NCBI GenBank assembly: GCA_963693365.1
Contig: CAVNZM010000001.1
Coordinates: 17,918,001 to 17,982,000 of the forward strand
Length of the DNA stretch: 64,000 nucleotides
Direction: 5' to 3'
From: Amoebidium appalachense
Lineage: Eukaryota; Ichthyosporea
The notes under the pieces are model-generated. The model was not told the origin of the DNA, searched no databases, and saw nothing but the letters and a program-made list of their open reading frames with translations. The position numbers were made by a program, and so were the translations under genes. Below, piece after piece: positions 1 through 25,134 of this stretch. Numbering within the stretch: position 1 is the stretch's first letter; every line of letters starts with the position of its first letter.

Positions 1-121
1 CACACAAAAGGAACACTAGATAACCCTGAATTTCAAAGTTGCACGAGGCAAAACAAGAAGCACCAACATCATATAGTATATGGGTGTTGTTGCAGTGGTG
101 GGAGAATGCACAGCTCAGAAA

Positions 122-160
<39 letters not shown>

Positions 161-801
161 GGGGGGGGAAGGGGGAAGAGCGAAGGGGGAGGGAGGGGGG
201 GGGGGGGGGGGGGGTTAAATTAGAAACAACCTCTCAAGCACTATTGTGATATCTTATCCCGTTTTTATTCTGCGCAATACTATGACATAATGGGGGGGAG
301 GGGGGGAGGGGGGGGGGGGGGGGGGAAGGAATCGGTGTGATGGGTGTGAGTAGAGAGCGGGCGGGGATTGTTGGGGGAAGTTGTAACTCAAGCCCGATCC
401 GGTTTGTGGGTACCGCTAGCATGCAGCACATAAAACCCCAAGGGGTAAAGGGGATTTAAACATGGGGATCGATTACTGGCCTCCAAACAGCGGTGGTTTC
501 AGTGTGGGTTGGAATGCTCCACCATCCATTGGGGGTTGGGTGGCCCCGGGGGGGGAGGGGGGGGGGGGGGGGAGGGCGGGCTGGGGTGATGGGGGGAGAT
601 TGGTATGTGGGTGAGAGGGTCTGTTGATGGGTTGGTTTTTTTTTGTTTTTTTTTTTCGGTGGTGGTGGTGGTGGTGGTGTGGGGGGCAGGGGGGGGGAGG
701 AAGGGGGTACGAGTAGTGTTGGGTAAAATATGGGTGGTTGGGTGGTGAGTGTCGGTGATGGAGCAATCCGGGTGGAAGGGGGGAGGGGTTTGGGGTTGTT
801 G

Positions 802-834
<33 letters not shown>

Positions 835-874
835 GGGGGGAGGGGGGGGGGAGGGGAGGGGTATGGAAATGTAA
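1..874. other. low-complexity G-rich flank, no gene seen
   Basis: The stretch is dominated by poly-G runs (about 122-159, 196-214, 310-325, 550-572, 805-832) separated by short unique segments and a GGT array near 659-680. Long frames here read only poly-Pro or poly-His and are repeat artefacts. It lies 3' of the minus-strand gene ending at 875. Confidence 0.6.
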
Positions 875-1383
875 TTACGTGTTAATATTGCTCTTCAGGA
901 GGGTGGGGGCTGTGTCTTCTCTCAGATAGCGCACCCTTGCCTCTGCATCGTTAACACCATCTAATGGCCCGACCCTGAAGGCGTGGACCTGTGTGACCAT
1001 GTGCCCAAATATGGATATTGGTTAGGTACAGCCAGGACGGGCCGGAACTCTGGGTCTACGATTTTGGTATTCTGTAAACGAACGATGAGTGCGTTAAAAT
1101 TTACAGCAAGCCAGGCTTTTTGCGCATGTGGTTACGTTACCATAGTAACATTCTGATAATTGGGTGGGTTTTGGGAGGTGTGCTTGCAGAGAGAGCGGTT
1201 AGCTCTGCGGCAGCGCCTTTCACTTTTTCTTTCTTTCTTTGCCCCTTCTCAGAAGGCTTTCTTTCTATTTGTTCAACCATGCCTTTCTCTTCTTTCTTTT
1301 CTCCTTCTTGATTACCCCCCCCCCCCCCCCCCCCCCCAACCCCCCCCTGCTTTTTTTTCATCGCTGGGGGTACAGGTGGGGCC

Positions 1384-1414
<31 letters not shown>

Positions 1415-1844
1415 TGGTTAATACCATTGGCAGGGTGTCGTTGCTGCATGCCCGTGGCAAGGCCCTCATGCAACACATCAGGTCGGCCTGCCTCCACACC
1501 CCATTACGATGCACCTGCTTTCGCATCAAATCGTTTGCTTCTACTTCAGTAGAGACTAAAGTTACATCTATAACACCTTTTTGTATAGATTCTTCGTTTC
1601 CATTTGCGAATTGCAGAATGAAGTTAACCTTGCCGGATTCCTGCAGCTCTTTGCATAGGGGGTGAATGTAGCCATGGGTTATCCCCCACTCGAATGAGTC
1701 TTCGGTGAAGACACCCTTGTCAGGGTCTATCACTGCTTGCATGTCATTTTCCGGGGTTGAGGTAACGGTGGCTTGTGCTAGATTGTTGAAGAAAGTACCA
1801 GAAAACAAAAAAAAAAAAAAAAAAAAAAAAAGAGCTGTGGCCAT
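875..1844 (-). CDS. two-exon gene of unknown function, possible secreted protein
   Basis: I do not recognise the family. Two exons fit together. The upstream one ends at 1425 (donor GTATTA after an ATG codon, phase 0). The last exon is 875-988 (acceptor CACACAG, stop TAA at 875-877) and is also phase 0. The joined frame is about 177 codons if it starts at the ATG at 1842-1844. The mature part is mixed polar sequence with motifs such as TEDSFEWGITHGYIHP, CCMRALPRACSN and HAFRVGPLDGVNDAEARVRY, not repeat translation. The start is ambiguous. From 1844 the frame reads MATAL, a run of Phe encoded by a T homopolymer, then LFSGTFFNNLAQA, which looks like a signal peptide cleaved after AQA. The same T-run followed by CAATCTAG at 1778 could instead be the tract and acceptor of an intron, putting the real first exon further upstream. 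Confidence 0.55.
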
Positions 1845-3703
1845 GGTATTGCTTTATCGCAATATGAATCGGTCTTTATGAGTGGTTTGGTGTCCATTTT
1901 CTTTGTTGGTGTCGTCATGCTGTTTTTGTTGTTCTTTTCTGAAATGTAAGTGCCCCTATTATTAGGAAACACCACGCACATGTTTCCCCTGAAACTCGAC
2001 GACAACTTTCCTGTTCAACCTCTGCTCGGTAAGTGGTGTGACGCAAAGTGCCGTGGTTTTTGCTTCTGAGCACAGTAAATTGAACTGAAGCTTGTATCAT
2101 CACGTGAGACTACTGACTATCAACGAGCTTGCATGAAGAAAGCATGTGGCAGTATGCTGGTATGCTGTGCACTGTGACAGCCTATTATAGCTAGCCTGCT
2201 TAATATAGTAGCTTTAGCGATGCATATGGCAGCCACCAGGAAGCAATATTGGCCTACTATTGGTGGTGATGCTAATCTGTACATGTGATGACCTCGATGC
2301 TTCGAGCTCCACAGGCCAAAATATATGTCGAAGCAGGAGCTTCTCACATTGCATAAAAAGAGCTGCTTGTATAGTTTGTTTTCACCATGCATGAAATAAC
2401 TGCATTATGCGCCCGTTCATTTCTCGTCCAAAGTTCGACATCAGGTACCATATGGCTAAACACTGTGCACATTCTGCCAACACCCACCGCGAGTTGAGTC
2501 CTCAGGTCCCGGAACTTCGGTAGATCTAATAGTCGAGACTCTAGACTAATAATATTAGACCGTTACTGATGTACTCACTCAATAATTTAATATGCCTGTG
2601 CATTTCTATACATATGCATACGCTGAGTCATGATTCGGTTGAGTGCGGTGCACATGGCAAACCCACTACATGCACCACTTCAATTGCAGCAGAATCTAAT
2701 TGCAAGTAGTCGCGGATAAACATGATGAAAATAATACCACACCAAGCAACGGTTCGTTTTCGAGAAGTACACATGGCCCAAATCAAGTTACAAGCTCTCC
2801 TACACACACAATACTTGCATGCCACTGGCCAGGGGTCACTCATTCTACAGTTATTTTAGGTATGTACAGTTAGAATCAAGAGTAGCAATGTGCGACCAAC
2901 TCAGAACTTCACCGTCCACGGCCACGGACCATGCATATGATTGTTGTGATGCAATTCTACCGAATGTTAATAGGAACGCAGTTCATTCCTTCCGCGGATC
3001 AACAAATTCTGGCAGCCTGTGGCAGGCAGCAGGCTGCGAATTCCATCATGCCAGCTGAGCGGGCGCATTCAAGGTGCGGCAAAAATGGAGCAATAAGTTT
3101 CTTCTTTAGACAAATGCAATACAAAACGTGAATTTTTTGCAGGGCATGTGGTCAATCACACTCGGGTGCATGCACATTTTAACAAGATCATGTGACGTCA
3201 CTGTGTGCCTGTGTGCATTTTTCTGTGGTGCAGATCTAGCCAATCATAATGCAGACTCTCACCCGCTTCGGCGCTTCCAAGTTTCCGTGGACCGTGACAC
3301 TGACAGGCTTCCATGCCACCCCCACGAACGCGTACACGTCGCAACGTGTAAGCTTTCACCCATGCTGCCTCCCAGAGGCTTTGCAGTTACCTTCGTCTTC
3401 CGTTTCATCTTGAGAACCCGAAAAATCGTCCTAATCATCTTCAAGTTTGTACATACTTGCACATAACTACACCCTGTCTTTCACGCATGCTGCCGAGCTC
3501 TTGAAGCGGCAAGGAATCTCAGGTTGCCTCTCAGCCTCTCAGGTCGTTCAGATCCATTCATAGAGTCAGGCTTCCTGCTGGGGTATACCAATCATTATTT
3601 TCCCCACCAAATATTAGATACCGTTACTGCCGTGCATGCGTGGTACCACGGTGCGGAATTCGAAGGGCGACTGTGCATGTGTTCCTGCCTGCCTGCAGTC
3701 CTG

Positions 3704-3741
<38 letters not shown>

Positions 3742-3778
3742 TGTACTCGTGTGCGTTGGGCCAGTTGGCCATGGGGAA

Positions 3779-3814
<36 letters not shown>

Positions 3815-4457
3815 TTGTCATTTTGAGAGAGTTCGAGCGGCTGGTTTATTTGCTCCACATAGATAGCTGCTCCAGTTTAAAGTCCAGCAGCAATTACCGA
3901 GTACTGTAATGGCGTTAATGGTAGGGAAAATATGACGTGTATACTATGTATTGATTTGCCCATAGGGACACAGGCATCAACGTAACCTGTACTGGTAAAG
4001 TAGATTGGGAGACGTTTAGCATTGGAACAGACACGATGTTAGCAATAATATCAGGCCATTTCAACAATTTGAACACAACTACATGGTATATCATAGCCAT
4101 AGCAAATACATATCCATATTCACTACAGTTCTTATGCAGCCCTAGCCTCACCGTCTACACCTATATATGCATTCGCTACAAAACAAATACACATGAACAA
4201 CCCAAATTAATCCATCATACAGCATCGACTCAGATGGCTTATTGCACAGGCCATATGCATAGTCAGTAGTAGACTTTGACGAGGAAGAAAAGAAAACCAG
4301 CCCAAAATAAACAAACAAATCAAAAAAATGGTGAAGTCAATCTTACTTTTTCAGGTCAATGGGTTCCGATCAACCCTCAAATTTCCACAGCAACCACCAC
4401 CAATCACTCGCGTGTATTCGCCGCCCTCCATGTCCTTCGTGCCTGCAGCATAAAAAC
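1845..4457. other. intergenic region
   Basis: I see no convincing coding exon between the start of the 0.9-1.8 kb gene and the 3' end of cystathionine beta-lyase. The segment 1.9-3.5 kb is unusually free of simple repeats for this window and may hold promoter or 5' untranslated sequence. A (GT)n tract at 3708-3738 and a poly-G tract at 3780-3812 follow. Confidence 0.5.
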
Positions 4458-5953
4458 CTAAATCAAATCTGCAGCGCGCAGAGCCTGATCGAGATCGGCA
4501 ATCAGATCGTCTGGATCTTCGATCCCGACACACAGGCGGATAAGGTCCTCCGGCATGTTGCGCTCCTTCCTCACGTGCGCGGGGATGCTCGCGTGGGACA
4601 TGCGGCAAGGCATGCTGTGTGTGTGTGTGGGTGAACGGGTGGGCCACGGGAGGGGGGGGGGGGGGGGGGAGGGGGGGGGGGGGGTTACAAAAAAAAAAGT
4701 ACCAAGACAAGCTAGAACCAAACAGCAAACGGCTTCATACCCTCTCCCACCACCATTCTTTCTTTCCCAGTCACCACGCAAGTCCAAACCAACCAGCACA
4801 CAAGAGAGGTGACCCACGAGAATCAAAGAGTGAGTTTCCACAAACCTCATCTCCCCTCCCCCCTCCCCCCAATCCCAGTACGCCTCTCTACCTCTCTCTT
4901 TCTCTCTCTCGGTACCACTCCCCCCATCTCCCCCCCCCCCCCCCCCCCCCCCTTCTAACCTCCGTTCACTCACACTTCCAAACCACACCCCTTTACGTGA
5001 TCCAACCATCACCACCACTATTACTTCTCCACGTACCTAATCAGGGAGTTCACGCAGCCAAAGCTGACGGAGATGCCAAAGATTTTGCACCCCTCCACCA
5101 CCTGCTGGGACACCAGGGTCGACCCGGTCTCAAAGCTCAGCACCGCACCAGGCCCGGATGCCTGCTTGCTGTGTAGCTCGTAGCTGCAGGAGGACACGAA
5201 TGAGGTTGTGTAAGATACGAGTGAGGATGGGGTGCGAGACACGAGGGAGGAAAAGGCAAGACATAGGTGAAGGTGGTGCAAGATACGAGCGATGATGGTG
5301 CCGGACACGATTGAGGATGAAGAAAGAAACCAGTGAGGGTGAGAACAAAGAAACGACTGAGGGTATTTAACAACCTTATTTCCCTTCAGGCTGCAGTCTG
5401 TAAGTAAACTTGCTCTCCCCATGTACCCTCGAGTCCCACAGGTCTACCCCGGCGCTACTCCAACAACAACAAGCATGCATAAACGTGAAAGCCCCCTGCC
5501 CAAATAACTTTCCCATGTAGTCACTTATTGTGTATATGTGAATACACCTGTGTGCACTAGGTTACTTCGTTTATCTTTCGTGGTGAAAAGATCACGTGTG
5601 CATCCCTCCAAACCTTTGTGCACACGATTGCCCACGTGTGTCTTTCCACACACACACATGTAATAAAGAACCCTATTGTCCCCGAACACGTTTAAGCCAG
5701 TCTACACCCATATCCACTTAGAGAAAGCATTGCACATATACACCACTCCCCACATCAGCATACCTGGAATGGCTCTTTAGGCCCGGGAAGTTAACCTTCA
5801 GACCCTTTGACTCGAGGTAGTCAGCAATTCTGATGGCGTTTGCCTGCTGCTTCTCGATGCGCACACTCAGTGTCTTGACCCCCCTCAGAAGCAGCCAGCA
5901 ATCAAACGGGGCAAGACCAACCCCACTGGCATTGATGATGAAGTAGATCGCCT

Positions 5954-5995
<42 letters not shown>

Positions 5996-6828
5996 GAGCA
6001 TTGCGAATGAGGGTGGGTGGATGGGTGGGGGCTTGATGTGCCTTTAGGGGGAGGATGAGTGGGCCGGTTGGTAAAGGCGGCGGTGGTGGTGGTGGTGGGG
6101 AGAGGCCGGTGTGTGTGTGTGCGCGCGCATGTGTGTGTGTGTGTGTGGGGTGGTGGGGGGAGAGGGGGGGGGGGGGGGAGGGGGGTGGGTACCTCAGCTG
6201 TGGCCTGCGACTTGCATGCAATGACACCGGCCATGACGTCATGGTGGCCACACAGGTACTTTGTGCCTGAGTGGTACTCAATGTCGGCCCCTAGGTCCAG
6301 GGTGCGCTGCAGGTAGGGTGACATCATCGTGTTGTCCACCACTACCTGGAAGTGAGCATGGGTGTGAGTGGGCGGTGCGAAGAAAAAAGGTGGAAGGGTA
6401 GAGCATATGATCTGGAAGTAGAGGTGAGAGTGGTTGTGTTTTTGAGTGTTGTCTTGCACGCATCTGAACCGTTCCAGACGTGTGCTTGTGGGCACACGTG
6501 TCTGCTTGGTGTCTGGTAAGCGCGTTCGACCGTGCTTGTTTGTGTCCTGATATCAACGCACACGGGACCAGTTAGGTTCCACCCACACACTGGTGTGGAA
6601 CAGCTCTCAATATTCTGTTGGGGTGTGTCTGTGCATGGCAACGTTTCCGCACACAACAAGCCATCCACCTGCCGTCTGCACTACACAGACAAGTTTATAT
6701 CATCATCCAGATAAGACGGAAAGGGGAAGGGGGGGGGGGAGGGGGGGGGGGGGGGGGGGGGGGGGGAGAAAGAACAGAAAACAAAAACCCCCGTAAACCG
6801 AGAAGAAACCAAAGAAAAAAAAAAAAAA

Positions 6829-6861
<33 letters not shown>

Positions 6862-7069
6862 TGTGTTACAAAGTAGGAATTAAACCTTCCTTCAATGACA
6901 ACGAAATGCAAATTTTGCAAAAGGGAGCTAAGTAGAGCCAATCCTCAGGGGGGACCAAGTCTTTCACAGTAAACGAGCCTCGACCCCTCCCACCGGGGCA
7001 CAAGCAAAAATTCTTTCCCCCTCCCCCTACTACCACAGGCGCATTAACAAGGAAGAGAAGGGAGAGGGG

Positions 7070-7105
<36 letters not shown>

Positions 7106-8049
7106 AAAAGAACAACAAAAAGTTAAAGAACAACAAAAGGCAGAGCAGGGCGCACCCACCTTAATATCTGGGTTTCTCTCATGCACCATGTCACATATAG
7201 CCTTGATATCGCACACCCTGATCAGGGGGTTTGTAGGTGACTCAAGCAGAACCATCTTGGTGGCTGGGCTCAGAGCTGCCTCCACGGCACGAATGTCGCA
7301 TGTGTCAACGTGCCGTGTGACTACCTTCTGTCCTTCAAGGAACTTGAGAAGACGGTTGGTGCCTGTGTGCAAAAAAAAAAAAAAAAGAAAAGAAAGAAAA
7401 AGAAAGAAAAGAAGAGAAGAGAAAAGAAAAAAGAAAAACGGGGCCAGGGGTTAGAGATGGGTGAAAGTGGGTGAGAAAACAAATGCAGGGGGAAGGGAGG
7501 GGGTGGAGTTGGGGGGGGAGGGGGGGGGGGGGGGGGGGATTAGAGTGTGTTACAGAGTGCAAAGCACAAATCCACGACGTAAAGCCTAATGCAATTGTTG
7601 CATTGTGAAAGGCCGGGAAGGAATGCCTTACAGAGTGCGAAGGGAGCATGAATGGCGGACAACATAATGTATTCGGATTGGTCAGATGAATGTTAGGAAA
7701 AGCCAAAAGAAAAAAATTGGAGAAATATGGTGGTGGTGGTGAAGGCGGTGTGTGTGTGGGGGGGTGTGGGGGGGTGTGGGGGAGGGTGTGTGGGTGTGGG
7801 TGTGCGTGTGTTTGGGAGGGGGGAAGGGGGGAGGGGAGAGGGGGTTGGTTAAAACAATTGCCTACACTGCCTGTTCACGTGCATTAGTGTGACAAAGCAG
7901 GGATGAGTGCTACATGTGTGTGCGATGGGCCGTTTGCTAAAACACGTGTGTATTTGTGCGCATGAATCGATGATTTGGTAGCAACCATGATGGTGTGTGG
8001 GTGTGCAAAGGAGAATGAGGTATATCGGTGGGCAGGGAACACCCCCCCC

Positions 8050-8102
<53 letters not shown>

Positions 8103-8200
8103 ACCCATGGGGACCCATTCCATGATATAACGGCCAGTGTTTGCGTGTGTGTGTATGTGGTTATGTTGGTGTGTGTGCAGCATGTGCAAATTCGTTGGCC

Positions 8201-8245
<45 letters not shown>

Positions 8246-8355
8246 CGCGTGTGTGTGTGCGTGTGTGTGTGTGTGTGTGCGTGTGTGTGGTGTGTGTACG
8301 GATGTGTGTGTGCATGTGCAGCATGCATGACTGCAAGTGTGCAAAGTGGGTGGCC

Positions 8356-8405
<50 letters not shown>

Positions 8406-8437
8406 ATACGGGTGTGTGCATGCATGTACATGTGCAT

Positions 8438-8474
<37 letters not shown>

Positions 8475-9631
8475 GTTGGGGGGGGGGGGGGGGGGGGAGG
8501 GAGTTGGTCAAGAAGGAACGAGTCAGGACACAGAAACACATTCACCACGGGCATAATACATCGGAAAAAAACAGTCCAAGCTGAGGTGCACAAACTAAGC
8601 CACCCCCCCCCCCCCCCCCCCCCCCCTTCTTCCACACACACACGACACACAAAAAAAAAAAAAAAAAAAGAAGAAGGACACTACGCATTAACATACACAG
8701 GCACAGGCACAACATTCACAAGCACAGGACACCAAATAAATCAACAAAGAGCTGGGAAAGAAGAAATTAAACAGCCAATATAAAAATTGGTGCCCCTGTT
8801 CTGATAAACAAAAAACATCACAGCCCAAAATCCAACATACCGCCGTAAAGGTCAGTGCCGGCAATAATCTCATCACCACTCCGCATCAACCGTGTAATCA
8901 CGTCCAGAGCGCTCATGCCAGACGAAACAACGTATGCTTTGTGTGCACCCATCAGCTTGGCAAGATGGGTTTCTGCAGTGATGTGTACAGGTCAGCGTTG
9001 TTCTGTGAATTATGATGTCTTGTTCCCCCCCCCCCCCCCCCCCCCCCCCCCCGGGCGGTAAGATCCTCCATCCTTTGCATCGTTACCCCAACAACTGCTG
9101 CAAGAAACGCAGAGAAAACAGGTGTGTAATTCTTGGAGACACACCGCCTTCAACACCTTCACTCAAGTGAACAAGCTCACTATAACTTCGGCCGTTGGAA
9201 ACAACCACTCCTCAGCCAATGCACGAGGTTGTGACCCCAAACCACCACATCCCACCACATAAAGAAGTCACACGCGAACATTGCCAATCCAGGTACATAA
9301 AGACGAATCAAAACATGCAAGTCACACCAGGGGAGAACCCTTTTGCAGAAACTGCATCACACACGACTCTTGCAACCCAACATGCCCACCCGTGCAGCAC
9401 CCCCTCGAGGCCAACCGTGTATCGGCTACTCCCTTAATACTATAAAGTCCACAAAAACAGAAACGACAGGCTTAGTTCACAAGAAGTTGCAAGAAGGAGG
9501 GAGAGGGAGGAAATGAGAAGACTTGCGATCAAGAAAAGAGAACGTCGAGCCGCTGAGAACTAACATGCAATATGTATCGCCTATTCCCCTTCGGCTCCTC
9601 GCTCTTTCCTGCTCCCATCTTTGCCCCCAAA

Positions 9632-9662
<31 letters not shown>

Positions 9663-9941
9663 CTCCTCTCCCTCACGTCTCCCGCCCTTTCCAATCCCTC
9701 CTCAACCCCAACCCACCAAGTCCCGTTGCACTTGCGTGTTTTGAAACTCACCAAGCACAGTTCTTGTTGGGTTCCCGCTGCGTGTGTAGTCATACTCGCC
9801 ACACGACACAGCAGAGTTCTGCTTGAACGTAGCTGTCTGGTAAATGGGGGTGGATGCAGGGTTGTAGGGGTCATTAGGGCCTGTCTCCACCAACACCACT
9901 TGGGTGGCTGGCCGCAGCTGTACTTTCACTTCCTCAGCCAT
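4458..9941 (-). CDS. metC: cystathionine beta-lyase, 7 exons, 389 aa
   Basis: PLP enzyme splitting cystathionine to homocysteine, pyruvate and ammonia, the penultimate step of methionine synthesis. Exons in transcript order: 9752-9941, 8841-8972, 7160-7362, 6193-6345, 5764-5951, 5037-5183, 4458-4614. All junctions are GT-AG and the phases join into one frame. Seen: [10 protein letters not shown] and [11 protein letters not shown] (PLP phosphate region), [30 protein letters not shown], and the Schiff-base lysine near residue 204 in [31 protein letters not shown] and [16 protein letters not shown] match the beta-lyase branch of plants and fungi rather than animal cystathionine gamma-lyase (family knowledge). 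The start is the ATG at 9939-9941 (context AACATGG). An in-frame ATG at 9960-9962 would add 7 residues. No transit peptide is visible, so I infer a cytosolic enzyme. Intron 3 holds a copy of the poly-C-tailed repeat. Confidence 0.93.
6862..6992 (-). repeat. poly-C-tailed dispersed repeat, diverged copy
   Basis: On the minus strand this reads through the family core (compare the segment equivalent to CTGAGGATGGGCTCTGCTTA, here CTGAGGATTGGCTCTACTTA) and then into poly-C (the G-run at 6831-6859 on the plus strand). It lies in intron 3 of metC in the sense orientation of that gene. It is the most diverged recognisable copy. Confidence 0.55.
8041..8488. repeat. compound microsatellite cluster
   Basis: A C-run (8041-8066) is followed by short CA and A-runs, then three long (GT)n arrays at about 8203-8236, 8359-8403 and 8439-8471 with interspersed CG steps, then a G-run. 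It lies in intron 2 of the minus-strand metC gene, so the pre-mRNA carries CA and C tracts. No coding content. Confidence 0.85.
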
Positions 9942-12034
9942 GTTGGTGGCTGTAATAAACACGAAAAGATGGGGCCTTCGCTGTTGAGACTACTCGTGAG
10001 TGTACGGCCACCAACCCGTTAATGCTAGCAGAAAAGCTCCGTTTAGTTATAGACTATAAATTTAGCTTCGTACGCCCGGCTGCCCCCTCCCTTCTCTCCT
10101 GTCACTCTCGAAGTCCCCTCCCTCGCTCGTGTACCAGGGAGCGGACCGTCCGACTCAGCCGCACGGAGGGAAAAAGCGGGGACAGATGTACGTGATATGA
10201 ATCTGTAGATAACCCAATAGAAAGTGCCTATAATGATGTCATATGTTGATCCGCATTTGCCTATGCTTGTGCAAGAGAGTTTCTTATCTTTAACTGTATT
10301 GTATTTTGCAAAAACAATAATAAAATGCTTCACAAAACGCTTTACAGCTCAAGTGGTATATATGCCTCATGAATTCACAGGTCAACCATCATACCCTTGC
10401 ACTCCTATGTTTAGAAAATGTAGCCACATTGCATCGTGATCCAATCGGATGCGAGTCTTGCATTCGCTTTTCACCGCTAGCACAGATCACCTTGTTCGCC
10501 ATCTTGGAACGAACTGGGGACTTTTCAAACGTTCGAGGGGACTTTTCAAAGGTTCAAGTCTTACGGCCATGTTCGAATACTCAAAATGCATCGAATTACC
10601 ACCTTCTTTCTGTAATAATGTGAGGTGTATTTGCTGGTAAACTGAATTAACGGGCATTTTACGAATACCGAAGTAAAGAAAACGGGAGATACAGGCTTTT
10701 ACCTACGACACAACTTTCAAGAGAAGGCTTCTTGGCTAGCCAAGTAAACACCTCCTTCGTGCTTCCTGCAAGGTCGAGGTGTGTGCGTATACCTGTGGTT
10801 GTGTGCGGGCATTTGCTTGGATATATTAATAGCGCATGCCTTGATGCGGTATGTGCGTGTGCTTGTGTTGCACCCGTGTACACCTAGTGCACCCACGTAG
10901 AGCCAGCCCGATCGAGACACAAGCATCAGGTGCCATGGTCTGAATGGGTAGACCCGATCAAATTACTTCATACTATGTTTTGTGTACCCTTATACTGCTG
11001 TTTAGATGCTACGAGGTACAATCAAATGAGTCTTGTAGTACATATAGTAGCTTTGACCATGAACCTGCTGCTAAAGGCAAAATAAAAACCGTTAGAAAAG
11101 GCGGGGTTAATCACGGCCCGTGTCTTTCATATACGGTCCACCTCAGGCTGGACGTCTTTTTTTATGCTTGGTCTTATCCTCTTGCAAAACTACACACACA
11201 CACACAATAACACACGTCAGTCGTTTTTAATTACATCACAACAGCATGACAGCCAACAGAAATTGTGAATTTTTTAGGTTTGTTTTAGAGCCGGAAGGCA
11301 AGGGAGGATGGGGAGGGAGACGAAGGGGGAGGGGGTGAGAGAGAAGGGGGGGGGAGGGGGGTGGGGGGAGGGGGGGGGAGAGAGTGTGTGTGTGCGCCCG
11401 CGTGCGCGAGTGTGCGAGAGAGAGAGAGAGTGAGAGTGAGAGAGTGAGAGTGAGAGTGAGAGTGTGTGAGAGAAAGAGAGTGTGTGTGTGATTGGAATGA
11501 GAGAGAATGGGAGAGAAAGAGAGAGAGGTTGGCCTACGGGAAGAGAGAGAGAGAGAGAGAGTGTGTGTGTGGGGGGGGGGGGGGGGGGGGGGGGGGGAGA
11601 AGAGAGAGGGAGGGGGAGAAGTGGTGGGTGGGTTAAGGGGTGTGTATGTGGGGGGGGGGGGGGGGGCAGCACAGAAAGAATGGAACCATGCAACAAAGTG
11701 TACTATATTTAATTGTCAAGCAACAAATTTGATTAGCAGCTACATTACTGAAATAATAAAGATAACTAGGAGAGATGGAGGGGGGCGTGAGGGGCTAGAG
11801 TGTGTTGCAGAGCACTACACACACGATGGGTCGTGCACTCGAGGAAATGAATGAAATATTTGAAAATTTTCATTTCCCTGTTTCATGGAAGAACGAAGCC
11901 GTGAGGAGAGTGAGAGATGGGTGGGCGGGGGCGGTCCGGGGGGGGGGGGGGGGGGGGGGGGAGGGGGGGGGGGAAGTGGGGTTGGTGGGTGGAACAGGTG
12001 GTTGAGGATTTTCTTCTTCTTCTTCTTTTTTTTT

Positions 12035-12081
<47 letters not shown>

Positions 12082-12127
12082 GATGAGGGAGTGTGTGGGT
12101 GGTGGTGGTGGTGGTTTTTTTTTTTTT

Positions 12128-12168
<41 letters not shown>

Positions 12169-12934
12169 AGGGCACGGAAGCAGGCTCACACAGTTTCCCT
12201 GGGGCACCTACCTTGGGTTTCTTTTTCTGTGTCTTCTATCTCTTTTGTTGCTTTTTTCTCCTCCGTTTTCTTGAACTCTCTTCTGATTCGCCACATTCAT
12301 CATCCCTGTAATGGGCTTGGTCTTTTCTGTGTCCCAGAACCGGAATAGATTTAATATTGCCGAATTTGTTATCTGATATGCAAAAATAACTACCGAGTGG
12401 TGAAGACATGCAAAAAGAACATGTGTGCAGCTTGGCCAGATTCTAATGTAGAAAACACGGCCCTAGTCGGATCGGTGGAATTTGAGGGTGCCATGGAAGG
12501 TACCTAAATACATATTTGTGGTTGTTTATTATTATAAGTTTTTCTTACCTTTTCCTTTTCCTTCTCCTTACCCCCCCCCCCCCCCCCCTCTCCCCGTCCT
12601 CCCCCCCCCCCCCTTCCCCCCACCACCACCACCACCACCACCACCCACCCGGTCCCTCCTCCTTCTCCCTTACCCCTTCTCCCTCTGGTATCAATCACAC
12701 CCAAAAGACTAAAACAAATACTACGAATGCGTACCAGGTTTATGCTCCACCCGTTATTTACGCAACAATGCACCGCCCTTTTAAACCTGCACACGACACC
12801 CAATAACATTTACTGACCGTCAATCTAGCAGGACACACAATTTTGGTAACTCCTGCACCACCCCACCTGCACAAGTGTCTGAATCCTGGGGAATATTTGA
12901 TACATATCGGCCTGCTCACACCTCTGACGCAAAA
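9942..12934. other. divergent intergenic region between metC and THYN1
   Basis: This 3 kb separates two divergently transcribed genes and should hold both promoters. The first 1.3 kb is mostly complex sequence with no credible exon. A direct duplication with a GGGGACTTTTCAAA core lies near 10514-10556. From 11.3 kb it degrades into GA/GT/G-rich repeats, including two T-run plus G-run blocks at 12018-12078 and 12115-12167. Confidence 0.5.
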
Positions 12935-20189
<7,255 letters not shown>

Positions 20190-20275
20190 ATGCAAACGGT
20201 TACCAATGCACGTGCACGAAATTCAATGCATTTTCCTGTACAGTTACTGTGTTCATGGTGTAAAGGGCTTCATAT

Positions 20276-25134
<4,859 letters not shown>

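Noticed and set aside
8028-8650. Long frames translating to Thr-His, Cys-Val or Pro repeats on both strands
   Set aside because: They are the six-frame reading of (GT)n/(CA)n and poly-C/G tracts; the same pattern appears wherever such arrays occur and no splice or homology support exists.
4458-9941. Assignment as cystathionine gamma-lyase or gamma-synthase
   Set aside because: The family is shared, but the C-terminal segments match beta-lyases of plants and fungi better; kinetic specificity is not provable from sequence alone.
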